Assembly: GCF_000247695.1 (NCBI RefSeq)
Contig: NW_004624783.1
Location: 3,363,013-3,427,012 of the forward strand
Length of the DNA: 64,000 bases
Reading direction: 5' to 3'
Origin: Heterocephalus glaber
Taxonomy: Eukaryota; Chordata; Mammalia; Rodentia; Bathyergidae
In this document: piece by piece, positions 36,122 to 47,865 of the stretch
Layout of the letters: each line of letters begins with the position of its first letter
Position numbering within the stretch: the stretch's first letter is position 1
Position numbers and translations under genes: made by a program
The notes under the pieces: generated by a model
The model's database searches: none
What the model was told of the DNA's origin: nothing
The model's input: the letters and a program-made list of their open reading frames with translations, nothing else

Positions 36122-36299
36122 GTTTTTAAGCATAATAAGATTGAGTAATGTTGTATAACTGCTTTTTTCTGTATACTGTATATAAATTTCAAGAAAATTT
36201 TAGATTGGGTAATAAATATCATTTAAGAAGACTTTCCCTAATAAAAGTAGTACTTCTAATAGTAATAATATGTGATAATAAGTAATCATATATAATAGT

Positions 36300-36510
36300 A
36301 ATAGCTCACATTTTAAAATCATTTCCTTTATCCAAGCACTTTGCCAAAATTATTTTATCCTTACCGCATTTGTGTGAGGCAGGTTTTCTTCTGTCGATCT
36401 CCTCACTTTGTTAATAAAGTGGTTGAAACAAAGAAGTTCCCTTGCTTACAGTTACAGCACCAAAAAGGACAGCAGTTGGGGTTGAACCCAGGCAATCTGG
36501 CATCTGAAAC
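36300..36510 (-). repeat. MIR SINE
   Basis: CTTTATCCAAGCACTTTGCC, GTGTGAGGCAGGTTTTCTTC, TTGCTTACAGTTACAGCACC and GGTTGAACCCAGGCAATCTG are the antisense MIR order. Confidence 0.7.
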
Positions 36511-37097
36511 CACACTCATTTTCACTTGGGTATCGAGAGTCTCAGAAGCTAAATTGTTTTCTGGTCCAAGAGTGATGTTTCCTGTCATATGAATGCTCTG
36601 TCTGAGCCTCTTTTGAAGTTTACCCAAGGTTAACATTTTACAGGTTTCATCACAGTCACCAGTATTTGATTATGCAGCTCAATAAATAAAGAATTTAGTT
36701 TGTGAGGAAATTCACACATGAAAAGACTTTTTTGGTGTTTTTGTTTTTTTAATTCACATGACTATATTTTGAATTAAAACTGTCAAAGGACTGTCAAATA
36801 GTAGTTTAAGATTAATTTTTTCTGTAGATTTTGCCATAATTTGTTGGAAATCGTTCATTTCTTTATGAATATATCTGTCAACTGTTCAATTTAGTTTTTA
36901 TAGAATTGAATAAAAGAAGCCCAAACCATTATCCAAGTGAGTTTTTATAACTTGTCCAACACCATCTCAGTTTGTCTTAGAAAGCTCTTTCTTTAAACTA
37001 TTGAAGGTATAAGTGATGTTAGTTTAGCAAAAAGATGAATGTAACATTAGAATTTTGATTACTAGTTATTCTTGATTCTTTCTTCTTGCCTTTATAT

Positions 37098-37479
37098 CCT
37101 CATTTTTCCCTTTCCAATTAATTTGGCCCTGATATCTGTACTTTTACAATATATTGCAAATCCATAACCTTTCACCATTTATATTTCTACCTTAGTCTAA
37201 ACCAGTGGTTCTCAACTGTGAGAGATTTTGCTTCTTTCTCTTATGAAACATTTGGCTGTGTCTGAGGAGCTTTTAGATTGTCACAACATGTCCTCACTTT
37301 CCCCTTTCCAATTAATTTGGCCTTGATATCTGTACTTTAAAGATATATTGCAAATCCATAACCTTTCACCATTTATATTTCTACCTTAGTCTAAACCAGT
37401 GGTTCTCAACTGTGAGAGATTTTGCTTCTTTTCCTTATGAGACATTTGGCCGTGGGGACCTTTTAGATTGTCACAACAT
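37098..37479 (+). repeat. Tandem duplication, two copies of about 190 bp
   Basis: Copy 1 (37098-37289) and copy 2 (37292-37479) both run from CCTCA(T/C)TTT through CCTTTCCAATTAATTTGG, CAAATCCATAACCTTTCACC and AACCAGTGGTTCTCAACTGT to TTTTAGATTGTCACAACAT. Identity is above 90% by eye, with a few indels (copy 1 has an extra GTCTGAGGAG-like stretch). Confidence 0.95.
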
Positions 37480-37615
37480 CTGGGCTACTACTGGCATCTA
37501 GTAGGTAGAGGCCCATGATGTTAATAATATGCTGCAGTGCACAGAACAGCCCCTTAAAACAAAGAATTATTTCATCCAAAATGTCAATAGTGCTGAGGTT
37601 GACAAAACTTTGTCT
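37397..37615 (+). mobile_element. MER20 hAT-Charlie element (plus a copied 5' end at 37204-37289)
   Basis: CAGTGGTTCTCAACTGTGAG start, GACATTTGGCCGTGGGG, CTACTGGCATCTAGTAGGTA, GAGGCCCATGATG, AATGTCAATAGTGCTGAGGT and TGACAAAACTT end form a full-length MER20. The upstream duplicate carries only its first 85 bp or so. Confidence 0.88.
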
Positions 37616-37855
37616 AAGTCATTTTCATTTCTCTTTTGTACTGTTACAAAGTCACCTGTAAGGATTCACTTTTGTTTTTCAGATTTTTCATCGCAAAGTA
37701 GCATTATTGTGTTTTAAAAAAAATATTTTGAATTTTGTTGATGTCTTTACATAAAACCTTCTTGTGGCTTTTAAAATTAGTTTTAGCATAAAGTCAAAGC
37801 CCTTTCTTTTGACCTTTTGTCCTGTGCTTATCTTTATATATATTTATACACAGAT

Positions 37856-37877
37856 TTTCTCTCTCTCTCTCTCTCTG
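37856..37877 (+). repeat. (CT)n microsatellite
   Basis: About ten CT units. Confidence 0.95.
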
Positions 37878-40800
37878 AACACTTGAGCCATGTAGGATGC
37901 CAAACTTGTTTGTGCTTACAGCTTTTTGTCAAGAATATTTGAACCTCATATTTTGTATGATTAGCTCCCTCTTATTGTTCATGGTTCTCAGTTTCACAGA
38001 GAGGCTTGACCTGGTCACTTAGTCAAAAATAACTACTGGGTTCTTGTTTTTACATCTTCTCACTCAAGCTGCCCTTTTCCTGCTTTATGTTACTTTGGAG
38101 AACTTTAATTGTTATTGTTTCCCTCCTTCTACACTAGAATATGAAATCTGTAAGAGCAAAACTCATTGTCTATTAGGTACCAAAAAGAATATTAGCAAAT
38201 TACAGTAATAGTTTACTTGTTGAGTTAGTAGATTAAAACAAGATAGAATTTGTAAAAAAAGAAAAAGAGGCTGGAGAAGTTGTCTTCTGACAACAGCAGG
38301 TATCATTTAATGATTGCCTATTGTGTACTGATGGTGCATTGCACACATTAGTTCTGAATTCCCCAGGAGCCCTCTGGTGAGGCCTGCTTAGTCCATGTGT
38401 TGTTCCTTTGAGATACCTTCATTTCTTTTCCAGGATCCAAGGCCTCTGACCTCTGGATGTGGTAGCTTTGTTTTCTGTGGGTTTGTTTTACAATCAGAAA
38501 GCAGCTGGGTGAGAGTTAACGCCCTTACCCTTAGCAGTATTACTGTCAGAAGGCATCATCCAGATTCAAATCTGGTTCCCTTTTCCTTGTACTTCCTTTT
38601 CCAGTTTTCATGGTTCCTAGGAAGCAGCTGTGACTCATGTCCCTTCCACTAGGCTTCCTTGGCTTTCAGTTTTTGATATTGTGACAACATTTATACTTCT
38701 GGGCATTATTTTTTGCTTTCAAGTGACTGAGGCAAAAATGATCTACCTTTCCATTCTGTCCAGAGACAGTTGCTTGGTTGCTTTATTTTTAGTGAACATT
38801 TTCTAAAAGTGAAAACCTGACAGTTCACAATGTATTTTAAACTTTGATTATATTTATTTTTGGCCAAAACCCTACTCAAAATTTGTAACTACATGTGAAA
38901 TGTATGCTACATTATGCATTTATATTTCACAGGAGATAGAAACAAAACATGTTTTACATATTTTTTGAGCCTAGATATTTGGGACAGTCAGGAAATATCT
39001 TGTATCTTGGGGCATATACCTCTGATTTTTTTTGCCATGGTTCTAGATTAAGAACATTGGATTTTACAATCAAGGGAAATGTAAAGTAATATGGATTTGT
39101 ATCTTGAATCTCAACATTCTTTATCTGGTTTGGTGAGAGTTTTTGTTGAAACCTGAGAGACCATCTTATCTCTACTCTCTTGCTTTCCATGCCCCTGGTC
39201 TCCAGTACTTCCTCCTGGGAATCTGGATCTCCCCAAGGCACCAGAGAAGGCAAAGATCCCATAGTGGCACAGTGAATTGAGTTTCATTATGTTCTCGTTC
39301 ATTTGATAAGTTGAAGGTTGCCTTGTGCTTCATGCCCTCTTGTATTTATCCTCCCACTCACTATCTTTGAATGTTTTTTTGACTGTTTTTTTGGTTTGCT
39401 TTTCATTTTCTCACAGCTTGTCATAGGAATGACACACACTCAGCAAACTCAGCTTTAGACAGCTTTTTGCAGAGAAGAACAACAAATTCAGTAGTCAGGG
39501 AACAAAGTGAGAGAAAAATGAAGAACAATATTAGAAAAGAACCCTTTGGGAAACTGCACAAAAAATGTTATATTAAAATCGATACCAGGGCTTGACCTTT
39601 TGTGGTACTGTATATTTTAAAGCCTGCTATTGATTCTCTCTTAATAACATGTTTATTCTAGTTTACTGACATAAGCCTAAGGAGACTATAAAAGGAAAAG
39701 ATCAAATTCTTTATTATGGTGGTCATTTAAATTTGTGCCAGGCATTCTTTTTTTTTTATGGCTTACTCGTGTTACCTGTATGTATTTAGCAAAATGTTCT
39801 TCTGCAGTACAAGTCTTGGAGAGGATACAAAGCGAAATTTTGTGTTTTTTTTTTACTTTTAGTATTGAAAGTGTTCTTGATGTTGTTGTGCCTGATAGCT
39901 CCCCAAAACAAATTAGAATCTTTTTGTGCTTTTTTTCATGTGTTTAGAAGGCAGAAAAATTTCATTTTGATTGATTTTCCTTTTTTTTTTTAAGTTCTGA
40001 AAACCATTGGTAATCTATCTAGTTGAGGTACATTTGGTGATACTTCTCTGCATAAAGGAGCCGTCTTTCTTTTTTTTTTTCTTTTTTTTCTTTTTTTTGG
40101 TATAACCAGTGGCACAATGTTGAATAGGAAATCTACTAGCTGACTCCACTGATGGCTCAGTCTTGTCATTTCAAAGATAGGAGTATTTCTTGCTTTTCAC
40201 TGTGAGGCCATTTCCACCCCACTTAGGAAGACATCTTCTTAAGGATGTTGTCCAGTCTTGAAGTAGTTGCTCTGTGTCTCATCTCCTCCAGTTTTTTCCA
40301 TTAGAGAGAAAACAGAATTAATTTTCTTCCCTTTCAGTTGATTTTCTCCAACATACAGATATTAAGAGATATCCAGAATAGCAAGAAGGACCTGAGAGAT
40401 CTACCTGGAAAGGTTATCTAGCAAATGGCAAATTAAATGAGATTCAACCTGTGGAACATCAAGTTAATAGGCTTGGGGAGAAATAGGATGCTTGGATCTC
40501 ATTCATGGTTTAATATGATAGTCCTGTTGTTTATGGGACATCTGATATCACATATTAAGAAGCCAGACAGCAATTCCAGGAAGTCTGTAATGGACGAGAG
40601 GACATTTTGAAAGGACAAATAAATTAATGAAGAAGCTAAAAGAATTGGAAGATTGAAATACATATATTATAGCATTAGGTCTGGAAAAGGCTCAGTAGTC
40701 ATGTGATGGGTCCCTGAGGAGGTTCAGAGAATAGAATTAGGGGCTTCTCTTAAGCCCCTAAATGCTGGAGGAACCTGGTATCAGCAGCTGTCATTCTCCC

Positions 40801-41199
40801 CACTGCTGTGGGTGGGTCAGGCATTGCTTCCTGAGCTCTGGCATGCTTGCTAGGATTGTAGAAGGTAAGTGCCACAAAAGGTAGCCTGGAAGTATGCAAA
40901 AGTAAAACTCACATAAAACCATGATTTAAAACTAAAGCCTTGTAGTCATGTTGACCCCATGGTAGAAACTGAGTTATGATATGTGTTCAGAAAGGAAGTG
41001 AGGACGAGAAGACAGTAAATAAAGATGCTGGAAGAGTTAAGTGGGCCACTTCCAGAGTCTGCTTCTTCTTGCTTCTTTTACCTTGTCTCATAGTCACTTC
41101 TTGATAATAGCTTGGTTTGTTTTTCTGTGTTCTATTGTCATCCTACCCATAAATATCTTCTAGAACCTAAGAATATCTAGAGGTCAAAGTGAAAAATGA
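37878..41199. other. Unassigned intronic DNA
   Basis: Possible small L2 (38135-38165) and MIR (38340-38580) traces. T/C-rich run at 40068-40099. A 10-bp perfect stem-loop at 40737-40761. The antisense 102-codon frame at 38954-39262 has no recognisable domain. Confidence 0.35.
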
Positions 41200-41830
41200 T
41201 ATATGATAGTAATAAATTTTTTTCCTAGTTACAAAAATAGCACACTATATAAAAAATTGGAGAAATGTAGCTAAACAAAATGAAAAAAAAAGAAAGAAAA
41301 TTGTTCATAAGCCTAGTATTTACACAAAACCAAGTAAATATTTCGGTATACAGATATATATCCACAGAAGAAAAAAATAGCAGAAGGGGTGTCATATTGC
41401 CATTTTTTATGAGCTGTTTTATATTTGCTCTTGGGATATATCATGAACATGTTTTGTCAGTATATAATTTCATGGTAGTTCACTATTAGGCATTCAGGCT
41501 TCCATGTAAATAGTTCAGAATGTTTAACCATTATAAACACACTGCATTAAATATCTGTGTTATTAAACTTACACATACCCAATATTTCCTTAGGGTAGAT
41601 TCCTATAAGTAGGACATACTAGTTCAAAGTCATACAAAATGTCATTATTGCTGAATTACCTTCAAGATAATTGCTCTGGTTAACTCATAGCCAGTGAGTT
41701 CATTTTTTTCTCATTATTGCAAATTTGGAGGACATATTGGTAAAAATCAGTATTGTGTTATACCCAAGTGACCGTGCTATATCGCATCTATTTATTTGGC
41801 TAGTATTTGCATTGATTTTTAGATGGGTGG
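41200..41830 (-). mobile_element. Ancient LINE-1 remnant
   Basis: AACCATTATAAACACACTGC, GTAGATTCCTATAAGTAGGA, ATTGCTGAATTACC and CCAGTGAGTTCATTTTT follow the antisense order of an old L1 ORF2 end (ACTATTATAAACAATGCTGC, ATTCCTAGAAGTGGAATTGC). Highly diverged. Confidence 0.6.
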
Positions 41831-42360
41831 TTCCTAATGGGATAAAGTAGTCTTTTTGATGTTCTTGGTTTAAAATATTGTCATATCATTTTGGGTAGTT
41901 GTTAAATTAATGTAGTTTAAAAATTTTAGTTTTCTGATTAGTTGTCTATAGACAAAATCCTGATACAGCTGGTGAGAGTCAACAGATACATAATAGTTAT
42001 GATAAAGTATATAGTGCATAAGAGTTTAGTTGAACTGGAAGAAGCTCAGTATTTCTTAAACTTCCAAAGCAAATAGAGCCTAACTACGATTTACACCATG
42101 CTATGTCTACAAATGCATAGCTGTGTTCTAAGATCAAGTGTCATAGAAGAAATATATTAGCTTTATCTAAGTAAAACAATGTCCTAGTGAAATGAGTGAC
42201 TAAACTCTAGTTTTGAAAAGTTATAAGATTAGACTTTTGTTTTCTCAATTCTTCATACTGATCTGAATTTTAAAATTCCTTTTATAATTAGCACAGATTG
42301 TTAAAAAAAAGTGTTGCGCTTACTGTTTTGAAAATACAAGTAAATATTTCTCCTGGAACT

Positions 42361-42492
42361 TTTTTTTTTTAATTGAGATGGGATGTTGCTGTGTTGCTTA
42401 GGCTGGCCTTGAACTCCTGGGTTCAAATGATCTTCCTGCCTCAGCCTCACATGTAACTGGGAATAAAGGCATGAAACCGCTGTATCTGACTC
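42361..42492 (-). mobile_element. Proto-B1/FLAM-like 7SL SINE
   Basis: TTGAGATGGGATGTTGCTGT, GGCTGGCCTTGAACTCCTGG, CTTCCTGCCTCAGCCTCACA and GGGAATAAAGGCATG. It lacks the B1 internal duplication. Confidence 0.85.
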
Positions 42493-42649
42493 TGGTGCTT
42501 TTATTGATTCCAGACTAGTAGCAGATACACAATTCTAGTTCATTGTGCAGGCTCATTCTTGGGTGAGGATGAATCTTGTGAGATACATGTACTTCACCCT
42601 TCAACCACATAATGCTGATTTAGTATAATGAACACAGAACTAGCATTTT

Positions 42650-42870
42650 GTAGATGGAAGAGATTTTAGATTTTTTGTTTTTAAAGCAAAAGTAACCCAC
42701 AATTGATTATCAGAAGGAACTGGATTCTAGTCATCCCTTCTTTACTTACTAGCTGAGCATGGATGACTCAGTTTTCTCGAGTTCGGTTTTCTCATATTTA
42801 AAAATGGAAACAATTATAAAAGCACTAAATACTACTTCCCTCCTACTTTTGCTATAAAGATTAAATAATG
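42650..42870 (+). repeat. MIR SINE
   Basis: CTTACTAGCTGAGCATGGAT, TCAGTTTTCTC, CATATTTAAAAATGGAAACA and TATAAAGATTAAATAATG keep the sense MIR order. Confidence 0.65.
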
Positions 42871-44305
42871 AAATTTTATTGGATTCAAACTTCACTACTA
42901 TTTTTGATAAGAAAAATAAGATGGTTAGTATTACAACAACTGATTCTAAAAATGTTAAACTTTTAAATACCCTCATTTTTACAAATATGACAGTGGAAGT
43001 TTGATACATGTATTAAATCGGCAATACCTAAAAATCATGTTTTTCATTTTGCCATAGCTGGAGTTAAAACATTGCATCTCAAAATGTAAAATAGAAGATT
43101 ATGTAAATGTGAATTTATAATTTGGAATGCATTGTCAAGGTACAGAAACAAGGTAAAATTGGTCTTTATAGCCACATGGTGCTTTTTCATTGTCATACAT
43201 GGACAGTGACAAAATTATCATCTCCTCACTTATCACACTTTCTTGAGTTTTATGTGTCTCCCACAGATAAAATATAAAGGCTCAGTTGTGGTACTTATTA
43301 TTCTTACCTCTGCTTTTAAAAATAAATGGTCTATCTTACCTTCTCATGGGGTTGACCCAAACCTGTAGAGGTTGTTTTACCATTTGAAGTCCATTTTAAA
43401 AGCAAACAGATCTTTAGCTATTTTAAGAGCATATTTGCCAACTCTATACTCTTTTAGTGCTGCAAACATGATTCTTAAGGGTTTTTTTTTCGGAATTAGC
43501 AATTGTGGGAATTTCACATTGTACTAACAGTCTGCAAATCATGTTGTATGTAGTCTTCGAAACATTTATCTGAGATGTTGCCTTCTGAGGTTTGTGACTA
43601 ATTTTATTTATCTCTATTTATGTATCTCCTTATACTTTTAGAATTTATTTGTTCAAAAACTATTCAAATTGACCTCACTGGTTTCTTATGTCTTTTTCCA
43701 CCCCATTTACTTGCTCATAGATATATACAACATACTGCAACTCCTGGAAACTCAAATACATTTTTTATTTTTCAATAACTTAGGTATTTCATTTCATCCG
43801 GGAAACTATAATGAAAGTATGTAATAGTGTTACTCATTTTAATTTTTATTCTTGCTCAATCACTATTTAAACGAATGGTAAGTTAATATCATGGCAACAT
43901 TTACCGCTGATAGGCGTGTATTGTATGTGAGGTTTCAGGAGGTGGCCATTATTATGTGACATTAAATGGAAGAGCAATTTTAATAAGGGTTCTATAGATA
44001 TTTGAAAAGAAAAAGAATTTGTAAATGTGTGCTATTTAAGTTGTACTTCCATTCTGAGTTAATTCTATTAAGTGAAGCTAAAATTGAACTAGAAATTGAA
44101 GCAGTATTGCACCCTTTAATAGTCTTTTTATATGAGTGGCCTTTTTATTTTGGGGAGGGTAATGCTTACCTTTATTCAGGTTATCTTTATGTAGTGAATA
44201 CTCTTTCTGAACTGTTATGTACTACAAATATATCATTTTATTACTAAGAAAGCCTAATTACCATGGATTTCTACAATAGACATCAAATCTATCCAATTTA
44301 TTAGT
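42871..44305. other. Unassigned intronic DNA
   Basis: No repeat or gene recognised. Confidence 0.4.
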
Positions 44306-44323
44306 GGGGGGGGCCCGGGGCCC
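44306..44323. repeat. Short GC block GGGGGGCCCGGGGCCC
   Basis: An abrupt G/C-only stretch in AT-rich surroundings, with a near-palindromic GGGCCCGGGGCCC core. See findings. Confidence 0.85.
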
Positions 44324-44339
44324 AAAAGTTAATGCCTGT

Positions 44340-44545
44340 CAGTGTTGGAGAGGTCTAATTTGAATTCCAGCTTTGCCTATAATCTGTGGTCTTGAATAGG
44401 TGAGTAACCCATGCCTTTATTTCCTCAAATAGAAAATTGGGTTAATAAGGATTCTACCGGATAGGTTTGTTTTTAAGTAAAGGTCAAATAAGAATGTATG
44501 GTTAAATAACATGTAAAGTGCTTGGTACCCATTAAATTTTCCATA
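44340..44545 (+). repeat. MIR SINE
   Basis: TTTGAATTCCAGCTTTGCCT, TTTATTTCCTCAAATAG, GGTTAATAAGGATTCTACC and TGTAAAGTGCTTGGTACCCA are clear sense MIR landmarks. Confidence 0.85.
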
Positions 44546-44589
44546 CAAAATGCTTATTCTTACGAAGAGCTTTTTCTGTCTTTGAACCA

Positions 44590-44800
44590 AAGAGCAGTTG
44601 AGTGTGATAGTCAAGAATGTGGTCACTGCAGGTGGACTACTAGGATTGGGGTTCCAACTTTATGGGTTCCTAGTTTTGAGACTACATCTGTAAGATGGAG
44701 GACAATAACAACCCTTACCTTAAGGTTCTGTTCAGGGGTGTTTTGAACATTTAAATGGGACAGTCCATGCAAGTTCTTAGACCAGTACAGAGACTCATAC
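44590..44800 (+). repeat. MIR SINE
   Basis: GGATTGGGGTTCCAACTTTA, CATCTGTAAGATGGAGGACA, ATAACAACCCTTACC and GGTTCTGTTCAGGGGTG. A second MIR directly after the first, in the same orientation. Confidence 0.8.
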
Positions 44801-45099
44801 AGAATCACAGTAAATACTGTATAAATAATATTATCTGTTATAACCATTTATTTCTGGAATTGTTTCCTAGTTGAATAGAGTGAAAAATCTGTCCTCTTCT
44901 CCATAGGCCCTTTCTCATTTCCCCTTGCCTTTACCATTTTTAAAGATAGAAAAAATCTTGATGAAATGCAGAAAAATCAAACTTAAGTGAAGCTAGATGA
45001 ACGTTTTTCTTTTTCAGGAGTCAGTCATTGATTATCTTTCTCTTAAGACTGTGCCCATTTCTAGTTCTAGAAGTACAAATAGGAGAAATAGGATAGCTT

Positions 45100-45205
45100 T
45101 CTCTCTCTCTGTCTCTCTCTCCCTCTCTCTCCTCTCTCTCTCTGCCTCTCCCTCTCTCTCTCTGCCTCTTTCTCTTCCTCCCTCCCTTTCCCTCTCTCTC
45201 CTTTC
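45100..45205 (+). repeat. (CT)n-rich polypyrimidine tract
   Basis: About 105 bp of almost pure pyrimidine on the plus strand (CTCTCTCTGTCTCTCTCTCC...). It lies beside the poly-T side of the antisense B1 and probably grew from its A-rich tail. Confidence 0.95.
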
Positions 45206-45405
45206 TTTCTGTTTTGAGACAGAGTCTCATTATTCAGTTCAGGCTTTTCTTGAACTCACTATGTATTCCAGGCCTTCCTTGAACTGGTGGCAATCTTCTG
45301 CCTCAGCCTTCTTAGTGCTGGGATTATATACATGTGCCACCATGCTTGTAGCCCAGGCTAGCCTTGAACTAATGATCCTTATGCCTCAGCTTTAACTAAT
45401 CTTTT
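45206..45405 (-). mobile_element. B1 SINE with an extra partial B1 unit
   Basis: GTTTTGAGACAGAGTCTCAT, TTCTTGAACTCACTATGT, CTTCCTTGAACTGGTGGCAA and TGCTGGGATTATATACATGT make a complete antisense B1. After CACCATGC, a second B1-like block (GTAGCCCAGGCTAGCCTTGA, CTCAGCTTTA) follows in the same orientation. Confidence 0.85.
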
Positions 45406-47096
45406 TGAAAAGTATCTTAGCCTTTAGTAGCTATTCATTTTGTTTAAGTTTTAACATTGATTTGGTGCTAAATGGTTGATTCTTGGGTATTGGTACCTTT
45501 TGCTTTTTTTTTGCTTACTTAGAAAATAATTTTTAAGGGGTTGGAAATCTCTGTAAGTCCAAGTTTCTCTGATGTTGAAATACTGCCATGGAGAAAAAAT
45601 TGTGTTTGGCATTGAAAAAGACATTCTGAAAGGAGATACAGATGATGAGCAGTAGATAACTCTGCTGATATAGTTAGAACCCCATAATGAAGATAGACAG
45701 TAAGATAGAATAAAAATATGTAATTTAAAAACTTTTCTTTTGTGTGCCAGAAGGTAAATAAAAATAAAGTTGGAGGTATCACATAGTAACCGAAATATGG
45801 GCCTTGAAGAGAGAAATTAAATAATTTTTGGTGAGGAAGATGCCATCAGGAGCTAAGCCTTGATAAAGATCTTAGAAATCAACTGTGAAAAATCTGTAAG
45901 CCGTGAAGTAAAATGAAGTAAAAACTCATGAGAGAGAAGTCTTAATGAGCATCTTTCTATTGCTTTGACATTTAAGGAGAAAATACCTAATTTGTACTTA
46001 GGTGTATGACTTTGCAACTTACTATTGCCCTGTGTTGTCTGTCCTGTGACCAAGGTAGGTAGTAAGCACTTGAAGTATGGTTGATCCAAATTGAAGTAGG
46101 TAGGTTCTCAGTGTAAAATACAAAATCTCTTCAATAATTCTTTTATATTCATTACATTGAAGTGATGTTTTCAGTGTATTGTAAATACATTGTTAAAATT
46201 AGTTTCAACTGATTCTTTTTACTGTTTTAATATCACTTCTGGGAAATTTAAAATTATATATGTAGTTATATTTGTGTTTATGCTGCTTTCATGTTTTGTT
46301 TTATTTAAATATAAGGGAATTGCATAAAAATGACATTACAGAAGTAAAAAAAAAACCCTAATGCCCAGTATTCCATCTCACTCTCTACTGATAACTATCA
46401 TTAATAATTTCTTGTGTATTTTCCTAAATATTGTCTTTTTCCTTAAGGACATTTTAATAAAATTAAAAGCTCAGCTGTAATTTAATGGATTATTTTTGGT
46501 TTGAGGCGGCTGAAACATACCAGGTGAATGTCTATATGCCTTTTTAACTCAATCATTCACACTGAGAAGAGTCTTAATTACTAAATCTATGCACCTTTAA
46601 AGAGACACCACAAGTACCTGGAGGGAATGTCAGGACTAGAGCTTGGAAAGAATCTGTTAATTTTCATTGAATTTGTAGCATCAATTCTTTTAGATGGTTT
46701 AACAGAATCATTGTCAGTGATTGTGGTGGTAATTAGGGTCTCATACTGAATGAAGATTATTACCTATCATGGGCAAACTTTTCAAGACTTTATAGTATAA
46801 ACTTGTAAGCAATTGTTTTTTTGTTTTTGTCTTTTTTTGGGAATAATTTTTGATATAATTACTGATCTGGTAAATGTGGGATAGAATGAATATAATAGTG
46901 TTATGGATATACTATATAAAGAAAGAAATGACACTGGTTGACATTAGAGTTGATAGGATTTTTTAGTATAATGTGCACTGTTCTCAGCATATAACTGCTC
47001 AATGAGTATTTAAAACATGTTATTTCGGTTGAAAAATAGAGCATTAAATATTTCTCATGCTTTTTTCTAAATAAGATATTTATAAACTATCAAAAT
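45406..47096. other. Unassigned intronic DNA
   Basis: No repeat or gene recognised. Confidence 0.4.
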
Positions 47097-47107
47097 ATGA
47101 CTTCAGT

Positions 47108-47192
47108 GGGCTGGGGATTTAGCTCAGTGGTTTCTCCGCCTGCTGCGCAAGCGCAAGGACCCGAGTTCAATCCCTGGTACCAAAAAAAAAAA
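47108..47192 (+). mobile_element. ID SINE, young copy
   Basis: GGCTGGGGATTTAGCTCAGT, GCGCAAGCGCAAGGACCCGA, end CCCTGGTACC plus A-run. The 12-bp duplication ATGACTTCAGTG is perfect on both sides, so the insertion is recent relative to the other repeats. Confidence 0.96.
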
Positions 47193-47734
47193 ATGACTTC
47201 AGTGAAAGTTTAGGCACTAGAGAGGAATTAGTTTACCCATGTACTCATTTTCTTCCTTTATTATAGAAATAAAATGAGGCGCATAGAAAGTACCATTGCT
47301 TTTTAAAAATATAGCAGACATTGCGATAATATAGATGAAATGTCTTGCGAGGTGTCTTCCTGAAACATTGTAGGTACTCAGTATTAACATGGATTTTTCA
47401 TTTTGTGTTTGACTTAGAGTTTGTGTCATTTCGTTTGATTCTATAATCATTTGGCATAGAGAAAACTATTGGCTCAGAGAAGTTTTATTGGTAAATTCAG
47501 AGTAGTTTTAAACTCAGAGGTTCTAACTCTGGGAGAAATTTTAGTGATTAATTGCATTTTTTTTCCCTAGAAGTGTGGATACATCTTGGAGATTGGACCT
47601 TATTTTTATCCTTTGGATAATGTTTTAATTTAAACTTATAGTATCATTAACATTCCAGTTAGGAGTATTTTCTTCACAGCTCTGTGACTTTGGGTATTAT
47701 TCAACTGTCTTCAATAAATTCTGCTGTCTTTCCT

Positions 47735-47865
47735 GCTCTTTCTTTTCTTTTTTTTTGCTTTTTGAGGCAGGGTCTTGCTATGTAGTTCAGTCTGGCCTTG
47801 AACTCACTATGTAGCCAGGCTGGTCTCAAACTCACAGTGATCCTCTTGCCTCAGCTTTCTCTTTC
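47735..47865 (-). mobile_element. B1 SINE, truncated
   Basis: TTTTTGAGGCAGGGTCTTGC, TCAGTCTGGCCTTGAACTCA, GCCAGGCTGGTCTCAAACTC and CTTGCCTCAGC. The internal duplication is present; the 5' end (CTGGGATTACAGG region) is missing. Confidence 0.85.

Noticed and set aside
38954..39262. 102-codon minus-strand frame
   Set aside because: No family resemblance and no supporting signals.
40068..40112. Another truncated ID (T-run followed by GGTATAACCAGTGG)
   Set aside because: Only GGTA plus CCA matches and no target duplication was found, unlike the copy at 32997.
44997..45395. 132-codon frame with Ser/Leu repeats
   Set aside because: It is the translation of the CT tract and the antisense B1 SINE.
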